From NCBI GenBank assembly GCA_902801585.1, contig CADCIU010000018.1, forward strand, positions 1-52,721: a stretch of DNA of 52,721 bases. Reading direction: 5' to 3'. The notes below the pieces were generated by a model. It saw only the letters and a program-made list of their open reading frames with translations. It did not search any database and was not told where the DNA came from. Every line of letters begins with the position of its first letter. Position 1 is the first letter of the stretch. The DNA is from an uncultured Lachnospiraceae bacterium. Its GTDB lineage: Bacteria > Bacillota_A > Clostridia > Lachnospirales > Lachnospiraceae. Position numbers and translations under genes: made by a program. Positions 27,248 to 36,019 of the stretch are shown piece by piece.

Positions 27248-28561
27248 ATGGGACTTATTACTGCGGCGGGAGCTTCCATATCATCGGTACTGGGAGATCA
27301 GTGGAAGGATTATTTTTACTGCTCGGAAATGGACACGAATGTCCTCGTGAGAAAAGGACAGCGTCACAACGGCAAATCAGGACTTCTCAACAAGGGCGGC
27401 AGTGAGAACGTGATCACGACCGGCTCTACGATCGTTGTCAACGAAGGTCAGTGCATGATCATCGTTGATCAGGGCGCGATCGTTGATATCTGCGCGCAGG
27501 CCGGTGCATATACATATGATGCGTCGACTGAGCCCAGCGTTTTCTCCGGCGGACTTGGCGCGGGGATCCTGGCAAGCTTTGAGCAGTTCAAGGCCAGATT
27601 TACTTATGGCGGCGTGACGGCACACGATCAGAGGATTTACTATTTTAACACCAAGGACATCATCGGCAACAAATACGGAACGGCGAATCCGGTTCCCTTC
27701 CGCGTTGTGGACAAGAATATCGGTCTTGACGTCGACATTTCGATCCGCTGCTTCGGTGAGTATTCTTACAGGATCAGCGATCCGATCCTGTTCTATAAGA
27801 ACATCTGCGGCAATGTGAACAGCGATTATACGAGAGACCGCATCGACAACCAGCTCAGGACAGAGCTCCTGACCGCTCTGCAGCCTGCATTCGGCAAGAT
27901 CTCCGAGATGGGCATCCGCTACAGCGCAGTCGTCAACCACACGACCGAGATGGCGAACGCACTGAACGAAGTTCTCTCCAGCAGCTGGGGCGAAAAGTAC
28001 GGTATCGTAGTCTCCTCCTTCGGAATCAGCAGTCTCAAGGCTTCTGAGGAAGACGAGAAGATGATCAAGGAACTGCAGAAGACAGCCGTGTTCCAGAATG
28101 CCAATATGGCAGCTGCCATGAAGGTCAATGCGGAATCCCAGGCTATGATGGATGCGGCCAAGAACCCCAACGGAGCGGCTATGGGCTTCTTCGGTATGGG
28201 CATGGCGCAGCAGGCAGCCGGCGGCGGAACCGATGCGGCTTCTCTGTTCGCGATGGGACAGCAGCAGGCGGCAGCCAAGGGAGAGGCACCCAAGATGCAG
28301 CCGGCAGGCGGCTGGAAGTGCCCGCAGTGCGGCAAAGAAGGAAATACCGGCAAGTTCTGCAGCGAGTGCGGAACCCCGAAACCGGCCGAGCCCGGCACAT
28401 GGACCTGCCCTAAATGCGGCAAGAAGGACAACAAGGGCAAGTTCTGCAGCGAGTGCGGAACCCCCAAGCCTGCCGATGACGGCACATGGACCTGCCCTAA
28501 GTGCGGCAGAGAAGGCAACACTGGCAAGTTCTGCGGCGAGTGCGGAACGCCCAAGGGGTGA
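27248..28561 (+). CDS. SPFH-domain protein with three C-terminal zinc ribbons (YdjI-like)
   Basis: A 437-residue protein. The SPFH/virion-core-like domain (about 10-300) begins MGLITAAGASISSVLGDQWKD and includes YFYCSEMDTNVLVRKG and DVDISIRCFGEYSYRI, as in Bacillus YdjI. A Met/Ala/Gln-rich linker (about 300-355) follows, then three near-identical 29-residue zinc ribbons of the form W-x-C-P-x-C-G...GKFC-x-E-C-G-T-P-K at 356, 385 and 414. GGAGG lies just before the ATG. In Bacillus, YdjI works with YdjG, YdjH and the phage-shock protein PspA at the membrane. No PspA or YdjH gene is present here, but a membrane zinc-ribbon gene follows. Confidence 0.88.
   Translation: MGLITAAGASISSVLGDQWKDYFYCSEMDTNVLVRKGQRHNGKSGLLNKGGSENVITTGSTIVVNEGQCMIIVDQGAIVDICAQAGAYTYDASTEPSVFSGGLGAGILASFEQFKARFTYGGVTAHDQRIYYFNTKDIIGNKYGTANPVPFRVVDKNIGLDVDISIRCFGEYSYRISDPILFYKNICGNVNSDYTRDRIDNQLRTELLTALQPAFGKISEMGIRYSAVVNHTTEMANALNEVLSSSWGEKYGIVVSSFGISSLKASEEDEKMIKELQKTAVFQNANMAAAMKVNAESQAMMDAAKNPNGAAMGFFGMGMAQQAAGGGTDAASLFAMGQQQAAAKGEAPKMQPAGGWKCPQCGKEGNTGKFCSECGTPKPAEPGTWTCPKCGKKDNKGKFCSECGTPKPADDGTWTCPKCGREGNTGKFCGECGTPKG
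28313..28561 (+). repeat. 87-bp coding repeat encoding three zinc ribbons
   Basis: Units begin at 28313, 28400 and 28487 (period 87 bases, 29 codons), the last unit truncated by the stop codon. The stretch GGCAAGTTCTGCAGCGAGTG is identical in the first two. The high DNA identity suggests recent duplication and possible copy-number variation between strains. Confidence 0.9.
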
Positions 28562-28647
28562 TCACAGATCGCTCTGAGGCTTGGCGTGGATCGCTCAGAA
28601 AGCGATCGCGGAACTGCACAGCAACGGTTTAATTCATAGCGGTATGA

Positions 28648-30279
28648 ATGATTATGGCTGACAGAATTACAGTTTATCAGTGCCCGGCCTGCACAGGACC
28701 GCTTCAGTACGACGGCAAGATCGACAAGCTGAAGTGCGAGTACTGCGGAAGTACATTTACGATCCAAGAGGTGGAGGCACTGTACAAAGAAAAGAACGCG
28801 AAAGCAGAAGCGGCCGCGGCGGCAGATCAGGCCGCCGCGGAGTCTGCTGCTTCAGGGGCGAGCGCGGCCGGTTTTGGTGCGGGCGCGGCTTCCGGCGCGA
28901 GTGCCGCATTTTACGGCGCGGCTTCCGGGACGGGCGCGTTTTCGGGGACCGGCGCTTCCGGGACAGGCGCTTTCGGTGCCGATGCTTCCAGCGCGGGCGC
29001 GGGTACAGCTGCTGACGGCGGCTGGGGAAGCGAAGCGGCGCACATGCGTGCTTACAACTGCACGTCCTGCGGCGCTGAACTTGTCTGCGATGAAACAACG
29101 GCGGCCACGAGCTGCCCTTATTGCGGAAATCCCACCATCATTGCCGGGAAGTTCTCCGGCATGGACAGGCCTGACTTCGTCATCCCCTTCAAAGTGGACA
29201 AAAAGCAGGCGGTCAGCGCGTTCAAGGACTACTATAAAGGAAGAAAGCTTCTTCCTTCTTCTTTCGCATCGGATCATCACATCGAAGAGATCAAGGGTGT
29301 CTATGTCCCGTTCTGGCTGTACTCCGGAGAAGTGGAAGGACAGGCGGAATATGACGCCTATAAAGAAGACAGACGCCGTGCCGGCGATGAAGAGATCGTG
29401 AGGCGTGAATATTTTGACATTCACAGAGAGGGGAAGATGGGATTTGAGAAGATCCCGGTCGATGCCTCTACCAGGATGCCCGACGATCTTATGGATTCCA
29501 TCGAGCCGTTTGACTACGGGGAGCTGCGGCCTTTCGCGATGGAGTATATGCCCGGCTTTATGGCCAACAAATACGACGTCTCCAAAGAGGAGTGCCGAAA
29601 GCGCGCGGACGACCGGGCTGTCAACTCGTTCAAAACAGCGCTGGCCGGCACTGTTCGCAATTACAATCACGTCGAAGTCAGAAGGCACAGTGAGAAGATC
29701 AAGCCGGAGAGAACGGAATACGGCATGCTGCCTGTCTGGCTTTTGAGCACCAACTGGCAGGGCAAAACTTACCAGTTTGCCATGAACGGACAGAGCGGCA
29801 AGATGATCGGTGACCTGCCGGTCTCGAAAGGCAAGCTGACAGCATGGGTCGGCGGTGTTTTTGCGGTGCTGTTCGCGCTTATGTATTTCCTGGCATTCAA
29901 AGACAGCGAAAACGGTATGGTGATCAGTGCTGCGATCAGTATTTTTGCGGCGGCGATCACGGGAGCGGTCATGACCGGCAGCATGAAGCCGGTGGCCAGA
30001 AGTCATTCGGCAGGTGCTTATGTCGGAAAAGAAGGCGCGCTGAAACTCAGACGGCAGGATGACCGCTTCATCCGCACGGATGAGATGCGCAGAAAGATCG
30101 AGCAGCCGCAGAGCGGCGGTGCGGGCGGTCCCGGAGGACCCGGCGGACCCGGCGTAAGGCCCAGCGGGCCGGGCGGGACCGGAGGTGTCAGACCCGGCGG
30201 ATCCGGCGTAAGGCCCGGCGGACCCGGTGGAAGACCTGGCGGCCGCGGCGGAAGGCCGGGAGGACCCGGTGGACGCTAG
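28648..30279 (+). CDS. Membrane protein with two zinc ribbons and a Gly/Pro tail (YdjG-like)
   Basis: A 543-residue protein. The first ribbon is CPACTGPLQ...CEYC (Cys at 12, 15, 30, 33), then an Ala/Gly/Ser linker of about 85 residues, a second ribbon CTSCGAEL...CPYC (138-159), a large conserved domain with VPFWLYSGEVEG and PVWLLSTNW, and two membrane helices near 398-418 and 425-445. The last 45 residues are a collagen-like Gly-Pro-rich stretch (GGPGGPGG, RPGGRGG). This is the layout of Bacillus YdjG. A second ATG at 28654 (MADRITVYQ) is an equally plausible start; neither has a good binding site. Confidence 0.82.
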   Translation: MIMADRITVYQCPACTGPLQYDGKIDKLKCEYCGSTFTIQEVEALYKEKNAKAEAAAAADQAAAESAASGASAAGFGAGAASGASAAFYGAASGTGAFSGTGASGTGAFGADASSAGAGTAADGGWGSEAAHMRAYNCTSCGAELVCDETTAATSCPYCGNPTIIAGKFSGMDRPDFVIPFKVDKKQAVSAFKDYYKGRKLLPSSFASDHHIEEIKGVYVPFWLYSGEVEGQAEYDAYKEDRRRAGDEEIVRREYFDIHREGKMGFEKIPVDASTRMPDDLMDSIEPFDYGELRPFAMEYMPGFMANKYDVSKEECRKRADDRAVNSFKTALAGTVRNYNHVEVRRHSEKIKPERTEYGMLPVWLLSTNWQGKTYQFAMNGQSGKMIGDLPVSKGKLTAWVGGVFAVLFALMYFLAFKDSENGMVISAAISIFAAAITGAVMTGSMKPVARSHSAGAYVGKEGALKLRRQDDRFIRTDEMRRKIEQPQSGGAGGPGGPGGPGVRPSGPGGTGGVRPGGSGVRPGGPGGRPGGRGGRPGGPGGR

Positions 30280-30336
30280 TGTGTCCGGACGGGGAACAGG
30301 AAAATTGTATTGTTTAATGACAAATTGAATTATTCG

Positions 30337-30390
30337 GAGAGAGTCTTGTGCTGCGGGTTCCTGCGGTATGAGGCTTTCTCTTTCTTCTAA
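30337..30390 (+). terminator. Terminator after the zinc-ribbon membrane gene
   Basis: GAGAGAGTCTTGTGC (30337-30351) pairs with bases 30366-30380 over 14 bases, using several G-U pairs, followed by TTTCTTCT. Confidence 0.65.
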
Positions 30391-30426
30391 TCGAATCTTT
30401 CTAATCGAGTCTTTCTAATCGAGTCT
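30385..30426 (+). repeat. Three tandem copies of a 14-bp unit
   Basis: TTCTAATCGA(A/G)TCT repeats at 30385-30398, 30399-30412 and 30413-30426, directly after the terminator stem. No spacers, so not a CRISPR. Confidence 0.9.
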
Positions 30427-30809
30427 TCTCTGATACAGTTCTAAACTCTGTTTCGAAATCCATTCCGGCTTTTGTGATTATGGCTGTTGGGCTGAGATGA
30501 TCATTTCTTGCCAAACTGCACCCATGGAATTTGAGAATTCATCAGGAAATGCTGAAAAACGTAAGAGAATTTCTGTTGGTTGGAACGGGAAGCTTTATTT
30601 GCAGCGGTTTGCATCCATGCTTGAAGAGCTTGATAAGAATTTGTGTATGCAGATGTTTCTGAAAAGATCGGATGAGCCCAACGCAGTGGAAATACCACCG
30701 GGAATTCATTGCTATCGGAGAATTTGCGAAAAAGCCATGGATGCAGATTGAAGGGAAAAGGCTTCCTGGGTCCAACCGGCAATTATACCGTCTCTGCACA
30801 ATCAGATTT

Positions 30810-30823
30810 AGAACATTCGTTCT
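30810..30823 (+). promoter_or_regulatory. LexA-type SOS box upstream of uvrB
   Basis: AGAACATTCGTTCT is a perfect palindrome matching the Gram-positive LexA/DinR core GAAC-N4-GTTC. It lies about 34 bases upstream of a TATACT at 30857-30862 and about 144 bases before the uvrB start, placing the uvrBA genes under DNA-damage control. Confidence 0.75.
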
Positions 30824-30835
30824 GAAAAATCTCTG

Positions 30836-30862
30836 TTCTTAATAAAAATCATGTGATATACT
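30836..30862 (+). promoter_or_regulatory. Weak promoter before uvrB
   Basis: TATACT at 30857-30862 forms the -10 with TG three bases upstream; the -35 is poor (TTCTTA at 30836-30841, 15-base spacer). It is supported mainly by its place beside the LexA-type box. Confidence 0.4.
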
Positions 30863-30966
30863 CTGATAATAGCTTTGGACTCGGGCTTTGAACTTCGGCT
30901 TCAGGACCCGCCGGCTGAAAGCTGCGGCATTGGAACGGGCAACCACCGCAAATGAGGGAGTGTTTT

Positions 30967-32961
30967 ATGGATCATTTTGTACTGCATTCTGAATACCGGC
31001 CTACCGGCGATCAGCCGCAGGCGATCGATGACCTGGTCAACGGGTTTAAAGAAGGAAATCAGTTTCAGACGCTGCTTGGCGTGACCGGTTCCGGCAAGAC
31101 GTTCACAATGGCCAACGTCATTGCGGCACTGAACAAACCGACACTGATCATATCGCATAATAAGACCCTTGCGGGGCAGCTCTACGGCGAGATGAAGGAA
31201 TTCTTTCCTGAAAATGCGGTGGAGTATTTTGTTTCTTATTATGACTATTATCAGCCCGAGGCCTATATTCCCTCGAGCGATACATATATTGCCAAGGATT
31301 CCATGATCAACGATGAGATCGATAAGCTCAGGCTCTCTGCGACCGCTTCGCTGGCGGAGAGAAGAGATGTAGTGGTCGTGGCCAGCGTGTCCTGCATTTA
31401 CGGACTGGGCAGTCCCGATGAATTCAAGGGAATGTCAATCTCGCTCAGACCGGGTATGGAGAAAGACCGCGACGAAGTGATCAGGGAATTGATCGCGATC
31501 CAGTATACGAGAAACGATCTGTCGCTGGAACGCTGCAACTTCCGTGTCCGCGGAGATACGGTCGAGATCTATCCCGCCCAGGGCGGAGACTATCTGATCA
31601 GGATCGAGTGGTTTGGCGAGGAGATCGACAGGATCTGTGAAGTGGAGCAGCTCTCCGGGAGGGTCCACGCGACGCTCGGTCACGTGATGATCTGGCCGGC
31701 TTCTCACTATGTGGTGCCGCAGGAGAAGATCAACCTGGCCTGCGAGAATATAGAGGCGGAAATGCGGGAGCGCGTCAAGTTCTTCAAGTCTCAGGACAAA
31801 CTGATCGAGGCGCAGAGGATCTCCGAGAGAACGAATTTTGACGTGGAGATGATGCGCGAGACCGGTTTTTGCAGCGGAATCGAGAATTACAGCAGGCATC
31901 TGAATTTTGCCAAACCGGGAGAACCGCCGCTGACACTGATGGACTTCTTCCCGGATGATTTCCTGATCATTGTGGACGAGTCGCACATGACGATCCCGCA
32001 GATCGGGGCGATGTACAACGGCGACCGATCACGCAAGCTGACGCTGGTGGAGTACGGATTCCGCCTGCCTTCGGCACTGGACAACAGGCCGCTGAATTTT
32101 GGCGAATTTGAGGAACATATTGATCAGATGCTCTTCGTCAGCGCGACGCCCGGCGCTTACGAGGAAGAACATGAGCTGATGCGCACCGAGCAGATCATCC
32201 GCCCGACGGGGCTCCTGGATCCCATGATCGACGTGAGGCCGGTGCACGGACAGATCGACGACCTGATCAGCGAGATCCGGGCAACTGTAAAGGAAGGAAA
32301 TAAAGTCCTTGTGACGACGCTCACCAAGAAGATGGCGGAGGACCTGACGGACTATCTGGCGGGAGCCGGTATCCGGGTCAAATATCTGCACTCGGACATC
32401 GATACGCTGGAGAGATCGCAGATCATTCGGGATATGAGGCTGGACGTTTTCGACGTGCTGGTGGGAATCAACCTCCTGCGCGAGGGCCTGGATATTCCGG
32501 AGATCGCGCTGGTGGCGATCCTGGACGCGGACAAGGAAGGATTTCTGCGCTCGGAGACCTCGCTGGTGCAGACGATCGGGCGCGCGGCGAGAAATTCGGA
32601 CGGCCATGTCATTATGTATGCGGACAACATGACGGATTCCATGCGCAAGGCCATCGGGGAGACGGAGCGGCGCAGGAAGATCCAGAATCAGTATAATGAG
32701 GAACACGGCATCACACCGCAGACGATCCGCAAAGCGGTGCGCGATCTGATCTCGATCTCCAGGGAGATCACGAAGGAGCAGGCGGCCTTTGAGAAGGATC
32801 CGGAGTCGATGAACCTGGGCGAACTGCGTAAGCTGATCGCGGATGTGGAGAAGAAGATGCGCAAGGCGGCGGCGGACCTCAATTTCGAGGCGGCGGCGGA
32901 GCTGCGCGACCGGATGATCGAGCTGAGGAAGTATGAGCTGGAGCTGAGCGGAGGGAAGTGA
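30967..32961 (+). CDS. uvrB: Excinuclease ABC subunit B
   Basis: A 664-residue DNA helicase-like subunit that verifies lesions with UvrA and recruits UvrC for nucleotide excision repair. GVTGSGKT near 38-45 is Walker [11 protein letters not shown] lies in the beta-hairpin, and [12 protein letters not shown] plus the C-terminal UVR motif ([25 protein letters not shown] region) are present. I chose ATG 30967 ([10 protein letters not shown]), with GAGGGAG 6 bases upstream; ATG 30952 would add five residues. It is followed by uvrA after 27 bases and preceded by a LexA-type box. Confidence 0.98.
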   Translation: MDHFVLHSEYRPTGDQPQAIDDLVNGFKEGNQFQTLLGVTGSGKTFTMANVIAALNKPTLIISHNKTLAGQLYGEMKEFFPENAVEYFVSYYDYYQPEAYIPSSDTYIAKDSMINDEIDKLRLSATASLAERRDVVVVASVSCIYGLGSPDEFKGMSISLRPGMEKDRDEVIRELIAIQYTRNDLSLERCNFRVRGDTVEIYPAQGGDYLIRIEWFGEEIDRICEVEQLSGRVHATLGHVMIWPASHYVVPQEKINLACENIEAEMRERVKFFKSQDKLIEAQRISERTNFDVEMMRETGFCSGIENYSRHLNFAKPGEPPLTLMDFFPDDFLIIVDESHMTIPQIGAMYNGDRSRKLTLVEYGFRLPSALDNRPLNFGEFEEHIDQMLFVSATPGAYEEEHELMRTEQIIRPTGLLDPMIDVRPVHGQIDDLISEIRATVKEGNKVLVTTLTKKMAEDLTDYLAGAGIRVKYLHSDIDTLERSQIIRDMRLDVFDVLVGINLLREGLDIPEIALVAILDADKEGFLRSETSLVQTIGRAARNSDGHVIMYADNMTDSMRKAIGETERRRKIQNQYNEEHGITPQTIRKAVRDLISISREITKEQAAFEKDPESMNLGELRKLIADVEKKMRKAAADLNFEAAAELRDRMIELRKYELELSGGK

Positions 32962-32988
32962 AACCACCATGCCAACAGAAAGGAAACT

Positions 32989-35940
32989 ATGGCAGTCAAA
33001 ATAAGAAAACCCGACTACTGGCCTGCGCTCGCCGAAGGCGAGAAGCTGGCCGGCATACAGAGAGAAAAGGACGCCAAAAGGCGCAGCATCATCAACAAGG
33101 ATGACTGCATCCGCATCAGAGGCGCCAACGAGCATAATTTACAGAATCTGACGCTGGAGATCCCCCGCAACGAGCTCGTCGTACTGACGGGTCTGTCGGG
33201 ATCGGGCAAGTCCTCACTGGCCTTCGACACGATCTATGCCGAGGGGCAGCGCAGGTACATGGAATCCCTGTCTTCCTACGCGAGGCAGTTCCTGGGACAG
33301 ATGGAGAAGCCGGACGTGGAGAAGATCGACGGCCTCTCCCCTGCAATCTCCATCGACCAGAAGTCCACGAACCGGAACCCCAGGTCGACAGTGGGCACAG
33401 TGACCGAGATCTACGACTATTTCAGGCTCCTCTATGCGAGGATCGGCATACCGCACTGTCCGAACTGCGGCAAGGAGATCGCGAGGCAGACCGTGGACCA
33501 GATGGTGGACCGCATCATGGAGCTGCCGGAGCGCACGAGGATCCAGATCCTTGCGCCGGTCGTCAGAGGCAGAAAGGGTGAACACCAGAAGGTCATCGAC
33601 AGGGCCAGAAAAGCCGGTTATGTGCGCCTTCGCATCGACGGGAATCTCTACGATATCTCCGAGGAGATCAAGCTGGAGAAAAATATCAAGCACAACATCG
33701 AGATCGTCATAGACCGCCTTGTCGTGAAAGAGGGGATCCAGAGAAGACTGACAGATTCCGTGGAGAACGCACTGCAGCTGGCGGACGGCCTTCTTCAGGT
33801 CGACGTCGTGGACGGTGAATTGATGCAGTTCTCGCAGAGTTTCGCGTGTCCGGACTGCGGGATCAGCGTGCAGGAGATCGAGCCGAGGAGTTTCTCTTTC
33901 AACAACCCCTTCGGCGCATGCCCCGGCTGCGCAGGCCTGGGCTACAGCATGGAGTTCGCCCCCGAGCTGATCATTCCCGACGAGACCAGGTCCATCAACG
34001 AGGGCGCCATCGCCGTGCTCGGATGGCAGTCCTGCATGAACAAGGGCAGTTTTGCCAACGCGATCCTGACAGCGCTGACCGGCAAGTTCGGGTTCAGCCT
34101 GGATACGCCCTATCAGGACCTGTCCCCGGAAGTGAAGAACATGCTCATGTACGGCACGGAGGAGAGCGTGGACGTCTACTATGAGGGGCAGCGCGGAAGA
34201 GGCGTCTACCCCGTCAAGTTCGACGGACTGATCAGGAACACGGAGCAGCGCTACCGCGAGACCGCTTCCGAGTCGATGAAAGCGGAATACGAATCCTTCA
34301 TGCGCATCACCCCTTGCAAAATCTGTAAGGGCAAAAGACTGCGCAAGGAATCTTTGGCTGTCACGGTCGGAGGGATCGACATCTATGACCTGACCTGTAT
34401 GTCTATCCGTGCACTGGGTGATTTTATGGAGAAGCTCGAACTGACCCCCACGCAGCTCAAGATCGGCGCCCAGGTGCTCAAGGAGATCCGCGCCAGGGTC
34501 GGCTTCCTGATCGATGTCGGCCTGGATTATCTGACGCTGGCCCGCGCGACAGCGACCCTGTCGGGAGGCGAGGCGCAGAGAATAAGGCTTGCGACCCAGA
34601 TCGGATCGGGACTTGTCGGGGTGTGCTATATTTTGGACGAGCCGAGTATCGGCCTGCATCAGAGAGACAACGACAAGTTGCTGCGGACGCTCAAGAACCT
34701 GCGGGATCTGTGGAACACGGTCATCGTCGTGGAACATGACGAGGACACCATGCTGGCGGCGGACTATATCGTGGACATCGGACCCGGCGCGGGTTCCCAC
34801 GGCGGACGCGTGGTGGCGCAGGGGACCGCTGAGGAGATCATGGCCAACCCGGATTCGATCACAGGCCAGTATCTGAGCGGCACCAGGTTCATTCCCGTGC
34901 CTTCGGAGCGCAGAAAACCCACCGGGTGGATCAAAGTGCGCGGCGCCCGCGTCAACAATCTTAAGGATATCGACGTGGAGATCCCGCTCGGGATCATGAC
35001 TGTGGTCACGGGCGTCTCGGGATCGGGCAAGAGCTCCCTGGTCAACGAGATCCTCTACAAACACCTTGCCAAAAGCCTCAACCGCGCGAGGACCATCGCC
35101 GGCGACCACGACGGGATCGACGGCCTCGAGAGCCTGGACAAGGTCATCGCCATCGACCAGTCGCCCATCGGCAGGACGCCCAGATCCAATCCGGCTACAT
35201 ACACGGGTGTCTTTGACATGATCCGCGCGCTGTTTGCCGGCACGACGGACGCCAAGGCCAAAGGCTACAGCAAGGGAAGGTTCTCCTTCAACGTCAAGGG
35301 CGGGCGCTGCGAGGCGTGCGGCGGAGACGGCATCCTCAAGATCGAGATGCACTTCCTGCCCGATGTCTATGTGCCCTGCGAGGTCTGCCACGGCAAGCGC
35401 TACAACAGAGAGACGCTGGAAGTGCGCTACAAGGGCAAGAATATCTATGACGTACTGGATATGACGGTCGAGGAGGCAGTCACTTTCTTCGAGAATGTGC
35501 CCTCGATCCGGCGCAAAATACAGACACTTTATGATGTGGGACTGGGCTATGTGAAGCTGGGGCAGCCCTCCACAGAGCTCTCCGGCGGAGAGGCGCAGCG
35601 CATCAAGCTCGCGACGGAGCTGTCAAGGAAGAGCACCGGCAAGACGATCTATATTTTGGATGAGCCGACGACAGGACTGCACTTCGAGGACGTGTCCAAG
35701 CTAAATGCGATCCTCCATCAGCTGGTGGAGGGCGGGAACACGGTCGTGGTCATTGAACACAATCTGGATGTGATCAAGACGGCCGACTATATCATCGATA
35801 TGGGCCCCGAGGGCGGCGACGGAGGCGGCACGGTGGTCGCGAAGGGCACGCCCGAGGAGGTGGCGCAGATCCACTCCTCCTACACGGGCTACTATATCCA
35901 CAAAATGCTGGAGAGAGACAAGAAGCGCAGAGGCCTGTGA
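32989..35940 (+). CDS. uvrA: Excinuclease ABC subunit A
   Basis: A 983-residue damage-recognition ATPase with two ABC modules. First: [13 protein letters not shown]; second: [13 protein letters not shown]. Signatures are [12 protein letters not shown] and [12 protein letters not shown], and zinc modules CPNCG/CPDCG and CEACGGDG...CEVCHG are present. It carries about 40 extra N-terminal residues ([16 protein letters not shown]...) before the usual start [12 protein letters not shown]; no internal start codon is available and AAAGGAAA precedes ATG 32989, so the extension is likely real. Cotranscribed with uvrB. Confidence 0.98.
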   Translation: MAVKIRKPDYWPALAEGEKLAGIQREKDAKRRSIINKDDCIRIRGANEHNLQNLTLEIPRNELVVLTGLSGSGKSSLAFDTIYAEGQRRYMESLSSYARQFLGQMEKPDVEKIDGLSPAISIDQKSTNRNPRSTVGTVTEIYDYFRLLYARIGIPHCPNCGKEIARQTVDQMVDRIMELPERTRIQILAPVVRGRKGEHQKVIDRARKAGYVRLRIDGNLYDISEEIKLEKNIKHNIEIVIDRLVVKEGIQRRLTDSVENALQLADGLLQVDVVDGELMQFSQSFACPDCGISVQEIEPRSFSFNNPFGACPGCAGLGYSMEFAPELIIPDETRSINEGAIAVLGWQSCMNKGSFANAILTALTGKFGFSLDTPYQDLSPEVKNMLMYGTEESVDVYYEGQRGRGVYPVKFDGLIRNTEQRYRETASESMKAEYESFMRITPCKICKGKRLRKESLAVTVGGIDIYDLTCMSIRALGDFMEKLELTPTQLKIGAQVLKEIRARVGFLIDVGLDYLTLARATATLSGGEAQRIRLATQIGSGLVGVCYILDEPSIGLHQRDNDKLLRTLKNLRDLWNTVIVVEHDEDTMLAADYIVDIGPGAGSHGGRVVAQGTAEEIMANPDSITGQYLSGTRFIPVPSERRKPTGWIKVRGARVNNLKDIDVEIPLGIMTVVTGVSGSGKSSLVNEILYKHLAKSLNRARTIAGDHDGIDGLESLDKVIAIDQSPIGRTPRSNPATYTGVFDMIRALFAGTTDAKAKGYSKGRFSFNVKGGRCEACGGDGILKIEMHFLPDVYVPCEVCHGKRYNRETLEVRYKGKNIYDVLDMTVEEAVTFFENVPSIRRKIQTLYDVGLGYVKLGQPSTELSGGEAQRIKLATELSRKSTGKTIYILDEPTTGLHFEDVSKLNAILHQLVEGGNTVVVIEHNLDVIKTADYIIDMGPEGGDGGGTVVAKGTPEEVAQIHSSYTGYYIHKMLERDKKRRGL

Positions 35941-36019
35941 TCCAACGCGCTGCTGCAGCAGATGTAAAGCGTATCTGATCTTAATTGTATCTGAGTTTAG
36001 TTGTATACAGGACTATTGT

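Larger units (their letters stand above)
30280..30966. other. 687-base intergenic region before uvrB
   Basis: It contains a terminator (30337-30390), a 14-bp tandem repeat (30385-30426), a LexA-type box (30810-30823) and a weak promoter before uvrB. Short open frames lie between 30430 and 30800, for example + strand 30497-30751, and a + frame reading WKYHREFIAIGEFAKKPW that ends near 30840. None matches a family I recognise and none has a convincing binding site. It looks like decayed coding sequence, with A+T content above the neighbouring genes. Confidence 0.5.

Noticed and set aside
33214..35391. A 725-codon open frame on the - strand opposite uvrA
   Set aside because: It is a shadow of uvrA caused by its codon bias; the translated product is Asp/His/Leu/Arg-rich with no domain.
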